Source of the DNA: Mycolicibacterium malmesburyense
GTDB lineage: Bacteria; Actinomycetota; Actinomycetes; Mycobacteriales; Mycobacteriaceae
NCBI RefSeq assembly: GCF_001050015.1
Contig: NZ_CVTB01000259.1
Span: 1-54,588 of the forward strand
DNA length: 54,588 bases
Reading direction: 5' to 3'
Below are positions 8,572 through 16,207 of the stretch, in pieces. The notes under the pieces are model-generated. The model saw nothing but the letters and a program-made list of their open reading frames with translations, was not told the origin of the DNA and searched no databases. Numbering within the stretch: the first letter of the stretch is position 1; each line of letters begins with the position of its first letter. The position numbers and the translations under genes are program-made.

Positions 8572-9771
8572 CTACGCCAAGCCCTTGAGCATCAGGTTCC
8601 AGTACATGAACGGCAATCCATACTTCTTGAGGTACCAATAGCTGCGATGGGGCTTGGTCGGGTCGAGCAATGGGAACGACGGTGTCACGTTCAGGTCGTA
8701 GTCGAACTCCGCCAGCAGCATCGCGTGCGAGGACGTCACGATCGGGCACGACCCGTACCCGTTGTACGAGGCGGTCAGCGGCCGGCCCGCCAGATACGAC
8801 TCGACGTTGTCGACCACCACCGGGGCCTGTTTTCGGATTGCGGCCCCGGTTTTCGAGTTGGGTGAAGATCCAGCGTCACCGAGGCTGAACACGTTCGGAT
8901 AACGCACGTGCTGCATGGTGTGCTTGTCGATCTCGACGTATCCGTTCACGTCACCGGTCGACAACGGACTCGACTTGATCCAATCGGGTGCGGACTGGCG
9001 TGGCACCGCATGCAGAACGTCATACGACAGCATCGTGTCGGATGTGGCCTCTCCGACACCGGAGACGCCGACCTTGTGCGCCGCCGCGTCGATGGACGTC
9101 ACCTCCGCGTTGGTGTGCACCGTGATTCCGTAGTCGGCGGCGATCGCGTCGAGGTTGTCGGCGATCGCCGGGATCCCGAACAGCCGCGGCGTCGGCACCA
9201 CGAGATGTACGTCGATGTCGTTGAGAACACCCTGTTTTCGCCAGTAGTCACTGGCCAGATAGGCGATCTTCTGGGGCGCTCCGGCACACTTGATCGGACC
9301 GGAAGGCATGGCGAACACCGCATTGCCCGAACGGAGGTTACGGATGAATTCCCATGTGCGCGGCGCCAGGTCGAATCGATAGTTCGACGACACCCCGTCC
9401 CTACCCAGCGCGTCCTCCAGGCCCTCTGTTCGGTTCCAGTCGAGCTGGATGCCGGGGCAGACCACGAGCACGTCGTACTCATAGTCCGCTCCGTCGACAC
9501 AGGTGACGGTGTTGTTCTCCGGATCGACCGCTGCCGCCGCGTTCTTGATCCACGTCACGCCCGTGGGCATCACCGAGGCTTCCGGCCGTGCCGTCGTCGA
9601 CGCCTTCGCCTGGCCGCCGCCGACCAGGGTCCACAGCGGTTGGTAGTAGTGCGTGTCGGACGGTTCGATGACGGCGACGTCCGAGTGCCCCTTGCGCAGC
9701 AGGCGGGCGGCCACCGAGATCCCGGCCGTGCCGCCGCCGACGATGACGATCCGATGCTTACCGGTGGTCAT
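8572..9771 (-). CDS. sqr: Sulfide:quinone oxidoreductase (type II-like)
   Basis: A 399-residue FAD-dependent disulfide oxidoreductase. The FAD site is VGGGTAGIS at 11-19 and the second flavin motif is FSLGDAGSSP near 295. C162 in GPIKCAGAPQK and C342 in GYGSCPIVT match the two redox cysteines of the mitochondrial-type (SQOR) enzyme. The C-terminal amphipathic region YWYLKKYGLPFMYW would contact the membrane quinone pool. It should oxidise sulfide to a persulfide/sulfane product while reducing quinone. It is followed by thioredoxin and preceded by the CstB-like persulfide dioxygenase (14 nt gap), the enzyme that uses its product. Confidence 0.9.
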   Translation of the reverse strand: MTTGKHRIVIVGGGTAGISVAARLLRKGHSDVAVIEPSDTHYYQPLWTLVGGGQAKASTTARPEASVMPTGVTWIKNAAAAVDPENNTVTCVDGADYEYDVLVVCPGIQLDWNRTEGLEDALGRDGVSSNYRFDLAPRTWEFIRNLRSGNAVFAMPSGPIKCAGAPQKIAYLASDYWRKQGVLNDIDVHLVVPTPRLFGIPAIADNLDAIAADYGITVHTNAEVTSIDAAAHKVGVSGVGEATSDTMLSYDVLHAVPRQSAPDWIKSSPLSTGDVNGYVEIDKHTMQHVRYPNVFSLGDAGSSPNSKTGAAIRKQAPVVVDNVESYLAGRPLTASYNGYGSCPIVTSSHAMLLAEFDYDLNVTPSFPLLDPTKPHRSYWYLKKYGLPFMYWNLMLKGLA

Positions 9772-9785
9772 GATCTTTCCTCCAC

Positions 9786-11165
9786 TCAGGCGTTCTGCCG
9801 GGACTCTTCCCAGGCGTTGTAGCCGCCCAGGATGTCGCTGACATCACCGAAACCGTTCTGTCGCAACAGGCTTGCGGCGACCGACGACCGGTAGCCACCG
9901 GCACAGTAGACGACCGTCGGCTTGACCGGATCCAGCTCGTCCAGCCGAGCGGGCAGCTGCCCAACCGGGATGGTGCGGGCGTCCGGGATCGTCCCGGCCG
10001 CGACCTCACCCGGATTGCGCACGTCGACGATCTGCAGGTCGGCCAGCTCCGCGGCGCGTTGGTCGAAGGCCTTGGCCGTCAACCGGGACGCCGTCTGGAC
10101 GTCGTCCTGGTGTTCCAACATCACCTCGAACGGTCGGTCGACGTAGCCGATCACCCGGTCGAAACCGATGCGGGCCAGCCGGTTCTTGCCTTCCAACTCC
10201 TGGCCCGGCTCGGTGAACAACACGATGTCGACGTCGGTGGGAACCACCGATCCGGCGAATTCCGCGTAGCGACCCGCCAATCCGATGTTGACGGCGCCGC
10301 GCAGGTGACCCAGCGCGAACTCCTCGGGCCCGCGGCCGTCGATCAGGATCGCGCCCGACTTCATCGCGTCGCGAACCTGCTCGTAGGTCATCGCCGTCGG
10401 CATCTTGGTCTCGTCCAACAGTTCACGATCCTTGCGGTTGAGGACCGCGTCGTAGACGAAGTAGCTCGGCGCCGGCGGCTGCCCTTCGGTGACCAGCTCC
10501 ATGAAGGACGCCTTGTCGGGAGCACGAAGCGCGTAGTTCGTCTCCTTCTGCTCGCCCATGGTCGACCACAGGTCGGTCGAGAGGTTCTTCCCGCAGGCCG
10601 AACCCGCACCATGCGCCGGATACACCCGGGTGGCGTCGGGCAGGGTCATCAGCTTGTTGTGCAGCGAGTCATAGAGCTTGTCGGCCAACTCCTCACGGGT
10701 GAACCCGATCGAAGCCAGCAGGTCAGGGCGGCCGACGTCACCGATGAACAGCGCGTCACCGGTCAGCACGCCGTAGGGAACCTCGTCGCCGGCGTGCTCG
10801 TAAACCACGATGCTCATCGACTCCGGCGTGTGGCCCGGGGTGTGCCGGAACTCCAGCGTCACATCGCCCAGCGAGTACCGCTCCCCGTCGGCGACGCCCA
10901 TCGACTCGAACTCGGTCTCGGCGACAGCCGAGTACACGATCTTCGCGCCCGTGGCCTTGGCCAGCTCCAGATGGCCGGACAGGAAGTCGGCGTGGAAGTG
11001 GGTCTCGATGACGAGTTCGATGGTGAAGCCGAACTCCTGGGCATCGGACAAGTACTCGGAAACATCGCGCTGTGGATCGACAACAACTGCACGCCCGGTG
11101 GTTTCGTCGGCGATCAGATACGACGCATGGGACAGGCAGTCCAGGTAGTACTGGATGAACTTCAT
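9786..11165 (-). CDS. CstB-like persulfide dioxygenase-rhodanese fusion
   Basis: A 459-residue fusion. Residues 1-245 are a metallo-beta-lactamase-fold persulfide dioxygenase of the ETHE1/Blh class, with the metal motif H56-F-H58-A-D60, GHTPESMSI and YPAHGAGSACG. Residues about 265-345 form a rhodanese homology domain whose active-site cysteine is absent (reading LFTEPGQE). The last domain, about 365-455, is a catalytic rhodanese with C421 in VYCAGGYRSS. This MBL-pseudo-rhodanese-rhodanese order is that of Staphylococcus aureus CstB, which converts persulfides to thiosulfate/sulfite. It is the first gene of the leftward operon and faces three operator-like sites, suggesting sulfide- or persulfide-responsive control. 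Confidence 0.9.
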   Translation of the reverse strand: MKFIQYYLDCLSHASYLIADETTGRAVVVDPQRDVSEYLSDAQEFGFTIELVIETHFHADFLSGHLELAKATGAKIVYSAVAETEFESMGVADGERYSLGDVTLEFRHTPGHTPESMSIVVYEHAGDEVPYGVLTGDALFIGDVGRPDLLASIGFTREELADKLYDSLHNKLMTLPDATRVYPAHGAGSACGKNLSTDLWSTMGEQKETNYALRAPDKASFMELVTEGQPPAPSYFVYDAVLNRKDRELLDETKMPTAMTYEQVRDAMKSGAILIDGRGPEEFALGHLRGAVNIGLAGRYAEFAGSVVPTDVDIVLFTEPGQELEGKNRLARIGFDRVIGYVDRPFEVMLEHQDDVQTASRLTAKAFDQRAAELADLQIVDVRNPGEVAAGTIPDARTIPVGQLPARLDELDPVKPTVVYCAGGYRSSVAASLLRQNGFGDVSDILGGYNAWEESRQNA

Positions 11166-11208
11166 GGCGGCAGCCCTTTCGCTAGGTCTTCTGGCATCTA
11201 CGGTGCAG

Positions 11209-11224
11209 ATACCCCTATGGGTAT
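11209..11224. promoter_or_regulatory. CsoR/CstR-type operator-like site 1
   Basis: ATACCC-CTAT-GGGTAT has perfect 6-bp arms and lies 44 nt upstream of the CstB-like start. The pattern matches the TACCC...GGGTA style of CsoR/CstR-family operators. It is one of three such sites in the divergent region. Confidence 0.65.
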
Positions 11225-11263
11225 GTCAAGGGGCTTTGGTCCCCCAAGTATTCCCTCTTGTGT

Positions 11264-11279
11264 GTACCCCCAGGGGTAT
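11264..11279. promoter_or_regulatory. CsoR/CstR-type operator-like site 2
   Basis: GTACCC-CCAG-GGGTAT contains the perfect inverted repeat TACCCC-CA-GGGGTA. It sits mid-way between the divergent CstB-like and rhodanese genes, centred 55 bp from site 1. Confidence 0.65.
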
Positions 11280-11298
11280 GTGTAGCATGGTGCTCAAT

Positions 11299-11314
11299 AT
11301 ACCCCCTCCGGTAT
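11299..11314. promoter_or_regulatory. CsoR/CstR-type operator-like site 3
   Basis: ATACC-CCCTCC-GGTAT has perfect 5-bp arms in the same 16-bp frame as sites 1 and 2. It is centred 35 bp from site 2 and 40 nt upstream of the rhodanese ATG at 11354. Confidence 0.55.
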
Positions 11315-11353
11315 CGGATGCAATAGCCGTACCCACTCGAAAGGACGTTGAAA

Positions 11354-11947
11354 ATGACCGCACCCGCCACGATCGATTGCCAGAACCTCGAGGCCCTGCT
11401 CGGCTCGGCCACACCGCCCCGGGTGCTTGATGTTCGGACCCCGGGCGAGTTCGAAACCGCCCACATCGCCGGCGCCTACAACGTGCCACTGGACCTGTTG
11501 CGCGAACACCGCGACGAGATCATCGGACACCTCGACGAGGACGTCGTCCTGGTCTGCCGCTCGGGTCAGCGCGCCGCGCAGGCGGAGGAGACGCTGCGCA
11601 CCGCAGGGCTGACGAACGTGCACATCCTGGCCGGTGGCATCAACGCCTGGGAGGCCAGCGGCTTCGCGGTCAACCGCGGCGCGCAACGGTGGGACCTCGA
11701 GCGACAGGTCCGCCTGGTCGCAGGCGGCATCGTGCTCTCCAGCATTCTTGGCAGCATCGCTGTGCCCAAACTCAAGTGGGTGGCGGGCGCCATTGGCGGC
11801 GGGCTGACGTTCGCAGCGCTGTCGAACACCTGCGCAATGGGCATGATGCTGTCGAAGCTGCCCTACAACCGTGGGGCCACCTGCGACGCCCAGACCATCG
11901 TGTCCCAGCTTGTCGACTCGACTCCGGCAGACAAGAAAGTGGGCTAG
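11354..11947 (+). CDS. Rhodanese with C-terminal membrane (DUF2892-like) domain
   Basis: A 197-residue protein. Residues 10-105 are a rhodanese (RVLDVRTPGEFE, then C68 in LVCRSGQRAA as the active-site loop, then LAGGINAWEASG). Residues about 115-175 form a hydrophobic hairpin of the DUF2892 type frequently fused to rhodaneses, so the enzyme should be held at the inner membrane. The ATG at 11354 is preferred over the upstream TTG because AAGGA lies 8 nt before it. It is divergent from the CstB-like operon across three operator-like sites and is followed 6 nt later by a TauE/SafE exporter. It probably handles sulfane sulfur in the same response. Confidence 0.9.
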   Translation: MTAPATIDCQNLEALLGSATPPRVLDVRTPGEFETAHIAGAYNVPLDLLREHRDEIIGHLDEDVVLVCRSGQRAAQAEETLRTAGLTNVHILAGGINAWEASGFAVNRGAQRWDLERQVRLVAGGIVLSSILGSIAVPKLKWVAGAIGGGLTFAALSNTCAMGMMLSKLPYNRGATCDAQTIVSQLVDSTPADKKVG

Positions 11948-11953
11948 CAGAAC

Positions 11954-12829
11954 ATGATTGCGCTCGCCATCGGCCTGGCCGTCTTCGTCGGCGTCGCCCT
12001 CGGGTTGCTCGGGGGCGGCGGCTCCATCCTGACCGTTCCGCTGTTGGCCTACGTCGCAGGCATGGACGCCAAACAGGCCATCGCCACCTCACTTCTGGTC
12101 GTCGGCGTCACCAGTGCGATCGGCGCGATCTCGCACGCACGGGCCGGGCGGGTGCAATGGCGCACCGGCCTGATCTTCGGTGGAGCGGGGATGGCCGGCG
12201 CCTACGGGGGTGGGCTGCTGGCTCGCTTCATCCCGGGGACCGTCCTTCTCATCGGCTTCGCCGTCATGATGGTCGCCACCGCCGTCGCGATGCTGCGGGG
12301 CCGCAAGACTGTCGAGACCACCGGCGGCGACCACCACCTGCCGGTTCCCAAGATCATCGCGGAGGGCCTGGTGGTGGGTCTGGTGACGGGTCTGGTCGGG
12401 GCCGGCGGCGGCTTCCTCGTGGTGCCGGCGCTCGCGCTGCTCGGCGGGTTGCCGATGCCGGTCGCGGTCGGCACCTCGCTCATCGTGATCGCGATGAAGT
12501 CGTTCGCGGGCCTGGGCGGATACCTGACCAGCGTGCAGATCAACTGGTCGGTCGCGCTGGCGGTGACCGCCGCGGCCGTGGTCGGTGCCCTCATCGGCGC
12601 CCGACTGACCGCGATGGTCAACCCCGACGCGCTACGGAAGGGCTTCGGTTGGTTCGTGCTCGCGATGTCCTCGGTCATCCTGGCCCAGGAGATCCACCCG
12701 AGCGTCGGAATCGCGGCCGCGGCGATCACCGCGCTCGCGGGTGGGATGACGCTGGCCTGCACGCGTTACGACCATTGTCCGCTACGTCGCCTGACCGGGG
12801 CGGTCGCCTCCGGTAAGGCAGTCGCGTGA
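11954..12829 (+). CDS. TauE/SafE family anion (sulfite) exporter
   Basis: A 291-residue membrane protein with the two-repeat TauE/SafE structure. Each half starts with a glycine-rich helix (GVALGLLGGGGSILTVPLL at about 13-31; GLVTGLVGAGGGFLVVPAL at about 141-159), and eight or so hydrophobic segments are visible. It follows the membrane rhodanese with a 6-nt gap and is clearly in the same operon. In characterised cst-type sulfur operons a tauE gene is thought to export sulfite or a related sulfur anion produced by persulfide oxidation, which fits this context. The substrate is inferred from context only. Confidence 0.9.
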   Translation: MIALAIGLAVFVGVALGLLGGGGSILTVPLLAYVAGMDAKQAIATSLLVVGVTSAIGAISHARAGRVQWRTGLIFGGAGMAGAYGGGLLARFIPGTVLLIGFAVMMVATAVAMLRGRKTVETTGGDHHLPVPKIIAEGLVVGLVTGLVGAGGGFLVVPALALLGGLPMPVAVGTSLIVIAMKSFAGLGGYLTSVQINWSVALAVTAAAVVGALIGARLTAMVNPDALRKGFGWFVLAMSSVILAQEIHPSVGIAAAAITALAGGMTLACTRYDHCPLRRLTGAVASGKAVA

Positions 12830-12838
12830 CCCGCTCCG

Positions 12839-12854
12839 GCCGCATGCGTGCGGC
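12839..12854. terminator. Hairpin between convergent tauE-like and DUF202 genes
   Basis: GCCGCA-TGCG-TGCGGC is a perfect 6-bp stem with a 4-nt loop, 9 nt after the TauE stop and 15 nt before the opposing DUF202 stop. There is no T tract, which is common in mycobacteria. A bidirectional terminator is a reasonable guess. Confidence 0.45.
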
Positions 12855-12869
12855 TGAGCCGGAATGCGG

Positions 12870-13211
12870 TCACACCGGGTAGAGGAGAAGCACCACAGCC
12901 ACGGCCGCCGCAAAACCGGAAGTAGCGCATCCGATCACCACGACTCCGGTGCGGGGAGCGACTGTGACAGTCCGGCCTTCGACGAGGGGGCTTTCCCTGA
13001 TTTGTCGCGATCGCCTATAACCCAGCGCCAAGACCAGCAGCGCCAGCACCATCGCGGCGATAGCGAGCAGGACACGTGCCGAGCCGAGCGGCCCTTGGTG
13101 GGGTAGCAGCATGAGGGCGCCGGCCACTAGGAAGCCGAATGAACTTCTCTCCCAGGACAAGAGGGTGCGCTCGGCGGCCAGCCCGGGCTTCGTGGGTGGA
13201 CGACGAGGCAT
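12870..13211 (-). CDS. DUF202 membrane protein (second of a pair)
   Basis: A 113-residue protein with the DUF202 signature near the N-terminus (AAERTLLSWERSSFGFL) and three hydrophobic helices at about 24-38, 45-63 and 87-111. The start codon lies one base after the stop of the upstream DUF202 gene, so the two small proteins are co-translated and may associate in the membrane. The family has no firmly established role. It is convergent with the sulfur-island exporter and need not be part of it. Confidence 0.82.
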   Translation of the reverse strand: MPRRPPTKPGLAAERTLLSWERSSFGFLVAGALMLLPHQGPLGSARVLLAIAAMVLALLVLALGYRRSRQIRESPLVEGRTVTVAPRTGVVVIGCATSGFAAAVAVVLLLYPV

Positions 13212-13212
13212 A

Positions 13213-13566
13213 TCAGTGCCCGGTCGGCGGCCAGACGATCAACGCCACGAGCACCACCAGGGTGATGAGGAAGAGCGCGCCGCCGAGTAGCAGCGGAACG
13301 CGGGTCGGCGGCAGATCCTCGCCCCGGCGCATCGCGGACTGGACCTGTTGCCAGCGCCGCACGGCCAACGCCGCCAGCACACCACCGCCGGCGGTCAGGA
13401 CAACGCTCAGGCCATGGCGCACTCCAGGAATCCCGAAGGACGGCACGAACTGCACGACGGCAATGCCGCCCGCGATCAGCGCCAACGCCGTCCGGATCCA
13501 CGCCAGAAAGGTCCGTTCGTTGGCCAACGTGAAGCGATAGTCCGGCTCCTGGTGCTGAGATGTCAT
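13213..13566 (-). CDS. DUF202 / YidH-family membrane protein (first of a pair)
   Basis: A 117-residue protein with the hallmark FTLANERTFLAWIRTALALIAGG (split across residues 12-34) of the YidH/DUF202 family. It has three predicted helices (about 22-43, 55-70, 91-112). It is directly followed by a second DUF202 gene and is divergent from the HadAB-like dehydratase across about 205 nt. Function unknown; paired DUF202 genes are common in actinobacteria. Confidence 0.85.
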   Translation of the reverse strand: MTSQHQEPDYRFTLANERTFLAWIRTALALIAGGIAVVQFVPSFGIPGVRHGLSVVLTAGGGVLAALAVRRWQQVQSAMRRGEDLPPTRVPLLLGGALFLITLVVLVALIVWPPTGH

Positions 13567-13771
13567 TCAGATCGCGTCCCTCGAGGGCATACCGTCGATC
13601 AGCGTACGGGGATTGCAGCGGCACCAAGCCGCCTTGAGGAACCAGCGATCTCCATTCGCAGTGCAGCCCGCTGGCAACCGGTGGCCATGCTCGCCGAGGT
13701 TGTGCGGTGCCCGCGGGTTACTGTGCTGTGGTCGGCTTACGGACAAACCGGCAGAAAAGTTGAGCAGATCT

Positions 13772-14800
13772 ATGACCGCAGCACCAGAGACGTCCTCGAT
13801 CGAGGCGCGGGTCGGCCACTGGTACCAGATGGACGACAGCTACCTGGTCGGCCGCGAGAAGGTCCGCGAGTACGCCCGTGCCGTGCAGGACTACCACCCC
13901 GCGCACTGGGACGTCGCCGCCGCCGCTGGGCTGGGCTATTCGGGTCTGGTCGCACCGCTGACGTTCACGTCCGCTCCGGCCATGGCATGTAACCGCCGCA
14001 TGTTCGAGCAGGTGGTGGTCGGTTACGACACCTACCTGCAGACCGAGGAGGTCTTCGAGCAGCACCGGCCGATGGTGGCAGGCGATGAGCTGGTCATCGA
14101 CGTCGAGTTGACGTCGGTGCGCAGGATCGCGGGCCGGGACCTGATCACCGTCACCAATACCTTCACCGACACCGCCGGCGAGCGGGTGCACACCCTGCAC
14201 ACCACCGTGGTGGGGTTGACCAGTGAAGACCTCGATCCGGACATCATGACCGCCGTCCACGCCAAGATGATGCACGACGTCGACATCTTCGCGGTCAGTG
14301 AAGCCGAGGGTACGTACGAGAAGACCGTGCGGCCCGAAAGCGAGGTCCGGATCGCCGATGGTTCGGACCGCACACCGGGGACGCCGTCGTTCGACGATGT
14401 GAAGGTCGGCGACGAGCTGCCGGTGCGCCACACGCGATTGTCCCGCGGCGACCTGGTCAACTACGCCGGCGTCGCCGGGGACGCCAACCCGATCCACTGG
14501 GACGAGGACATCGCCAAGTTGGCCGGCCTTCCGGACGTCATCGCCCACGGAATGCTCACGATGGGCCTCGGCGCGGGGTTCGTCTCGAGCTGGTCCGGCG
14601 ATCCCGGCGCAGTGACCCGGTACGCGGTGCGGTTGTCCGCCCCGGCCATCGTTTCGGCCGAGGAGGGCACCGACATCGAGTTCAGCGGGAGGATCAAGTC
14701 GCTGGACCCCGAGACCCGCTCGGGCGTCATCGTGGTGGCGGCGAAGTCGGCGGGTAAGAAAATCTTCGGCCTGGCGACGATGAGCATGCGCTTCAGCTGA
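13772..14800 (+). CDS. Fused HadA/HadB-like MaoC (3R)-hydroxyacyl dehydratase
   Basis: A 342-residue double hotdog protein. The N-terminal half (about 10-155) is a FAS1-like/HadA-type hotdog carrying a degenerate hydratase motif around DYHPAHWD. The C-terminal half (about 205-340) carries the complete hydratase-2 motif YAGVAGDANPIHWD, with D237 and H242 as the catalytic dyad. The start at 13772 gives a protein starting at the conserved domain; longer in-frame upstream sequence shows no homology. In mycobacteria HadA and HadB dehydrate beta-hydroxyacyl-ACP in FAS-II. This fused form more likely acts on an acyl-CoA or ACP beside the SDR downstream. Exact substrate unknown. Confidence 0.88.
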   Translation: MTAAPETSSIEARVGHWYQMDDSYLVGREKVREYARAVQDYHPAHWDVAAAAGLGYSGLVAPLTFTSAPAMACNRRMFEQVVVGYDTYLQTEEVFEQHRPMVAGDELVIDVELTSVRRIAGRDLITVTNTFTDTAGERVHTLHTTVVGLTSEDLDPDIMTAVHAKMMHDVDIFAVSEAEGTYEKTVRPESEVRIADGSDRTPGTPSFDDVKVGDELPVRHTRLSRGDLVNYAGVAGDANPIHWDEDIAKLAGLPDVIAHGMLTMGLGAGFVSSWSGDPGAVTRYAVRLSAPAIVSAEEGTDIEFSGRIKSLDPETRSGVIVVAAKSAGKKIFGLATMSMRFS

Positions 14801-14816
14801 CGCGTGGGTTACGCCT

Positions 14817-14833
14817 CGCGCCGTTGCGGCGCG
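14817..14833. terminator. GC hairpin after the HadAB-like gene
   Basis: CGCGCCG-TTG-CGGCGCG forms a perfect 7-bp stem with a 3-nt loop, beginning 17 nt after the dehydratase stop. With no T tract it could be a weak terminator or an mRNA-stabilising hairpin before the SDR gene. Confidence 0.4.
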
Positions 14834-14913
14834 CGCAATCCGAGCGTGCGGTGGCCGGCCGCGATCCGCGCAGCGCACCTCGTCGACGTCGCCGTTAGGG
14901 AGTTGAGAGAACC

Positions 14914-15768
14914 ATGGCAACTGACTTCGACCGCAGGGACCGCAAGGTCTTCGACCTGACCGGCAAGGTCGTCGTGGTGGTGGGAGCGGGACAGAGCCCC
15001 GGCCCGGGCATGGGTAACGGTCGGGCGATCTCCATCCTGGCCGCCCGCCACGGGGCGCAAGTCGTGGCCGTCGACCTGAATGCGGCGGCGGTGAAGGAGA
15101 CGGTCGAGATGATCGTCGCCGAAGGCGGCAGCGCGTACGCCGTCGAGGCCGACGTCGCCGACAAGGACGCCTGCCAACGCATCTTCGACACGGCGATGGC
15201 GACCAGCGGCCGCGTCGACGGCATGGTCTACAGCGTGGCCACCAATCCGCCGTTCGACTTCGAGACGAACTCGATGACCGTGGAGAACTTCAACCACGGC
15301 ATCAACGTCAACATGCTCGGCTGTTATCACTGCAATCTCTTCGCCGCCCAATGCATGGAGCGCAATGCCGGCGACACGACGGGAAGCATCGTCAACATCT
15401 CGTCGATCGCCAGCGTCAAGAACGAAATCGGCCTGAACATCGGTGTCATGCCCTACGCCCTGGGCAAGTGCGGCCTGAACCAGATCACCGAGCTGGCGGC
15501 CGTGCAGTTCGCCGAGGCCGGGATCCGCGTCAACACGTTGATGCTCGGTCCGATCAATTCGGTTCTGGCGAACCGGGATTCGCAGTCGCTGTTCGGTTTG
15601 AACGCCGACGAGGCGACCGAACGGCACAACGAGGTGGTCAAGCTCAAGATGGGTCGCGCCACCGTGTGGGAGTCCGCGTACGCGGCCGTCTACCTGCTCG
15701 CCGACGAGTCCCGGTTCATGACCGGACAGCAGATCCGGCTCGACGGCGGAGCCACCCTGGTGCGGTGA
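14914..15768 (+). CDS. SDR family oxidoreductase
   Basis: A 284-residue short-chain dehydrogenase. The cofactor loop is unusual (GAGQSPGPGMGNGRA at 25-39, with an insertion compared with the normal TGxxxGIG). The rest is classical: D80 in EADVAD, S163-S164 in NISSIAS, and the catalytic Y181 and K185 in YALGK. The C-terminal MTGQQIRLDGGATL is standard. The aspartate near VAVDLN suggests NAD(H) preference. It lies 113 nt after the HadAB-like gene on the same strand. The two could form a dehydrogenase/dehydratase pair for hydroxyacyl substrates, but this is inference. Confidence 0.87.
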   Translation: MATDFDRRDRKVFDLTGKVVVVVGAGQSPGPGMGNGRAISILAARHGAQVVAVDLNAAAVKETVEMIVAEGGSAYAVEADVADKDACQRIFDTAMATSGRVDGMVYSVATNPPFDFETNSMTVENFNHGINVNMLGCYHCNLFAAQCMERNAGDTTGSIVNISSIASVKNEIGLNIGVMPYALGKCGLNQITELAAVQFAEAGIRVNTLMLGPINSVLANRDSQSLFGLNADEATERHNEVVKLKMGRATVWESAYAAVYLLADESRFMTGQQIRLDGGATLVR

Positions 15769-15783
15769 CCCCGCATCGTTGGG

Positions 15784-16059
15784 TCAGCAGAGCCGGAGGT
15801 TGGCCCGGCTGACGATGTCCATCGCCGCGCCGGTCGAGATGTCGAGATCGGAGCTGATCATCTTGACCGCGTCCGGCGCCAGCACGCCGGCGGTGATGGC
15901 GGCGCAGGCCTGTCGACCCGCCGTGAGCAACTCCTCGGCGGTCAGGAACGTGTACCGGGGTTGCAGATCACGCAGATATTCGTCTTCCGTCGCTCCCGCG
16001 GGCGCCGCGGAGACGGCAACGAGCCCCATGGTTGCCGCCGCGACCCATAAGTGGCGCAT
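15784..16059 (-). CDS. Exported DUF732 protein
   Basis: A 91-residue protein with a signal peptide (MRHLWVAAATMGLVAVSAAP, cleavage near AGA-TE). Its mature DUF732 domain has two cysteines (RQACAAI and the terminal LC) and the phrase DLQPRYTFLTAEELL. DUF732 proteins are small secreted actinobacterial proteins without a known role. It is convergent with the SDR (15-nt gap). Confidence 0.85.
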   Translation of the reverse strand: MRHLWVAAATMGLVAVSAAPAGATEDEYLRDLQPRYTFLTAEELLTAGRQACAAITAGVLAPDAVKMISSDLDISTGAAMDIVSRANLRLC

Positions 16060-16207
16060 GTCGATACCCTCCGGATCGGTTGTGCGAGTCCCCCGACCGG
16101 GCACCTGATTGTCAGGTGGTTCGATGGTATGTCGGCACGCGTTCACTCGGAGCGAATCAGCAAACACCGTCGACGCACCTGCCGCCCCGCCGCGGTACGG
16201 TCGGACC

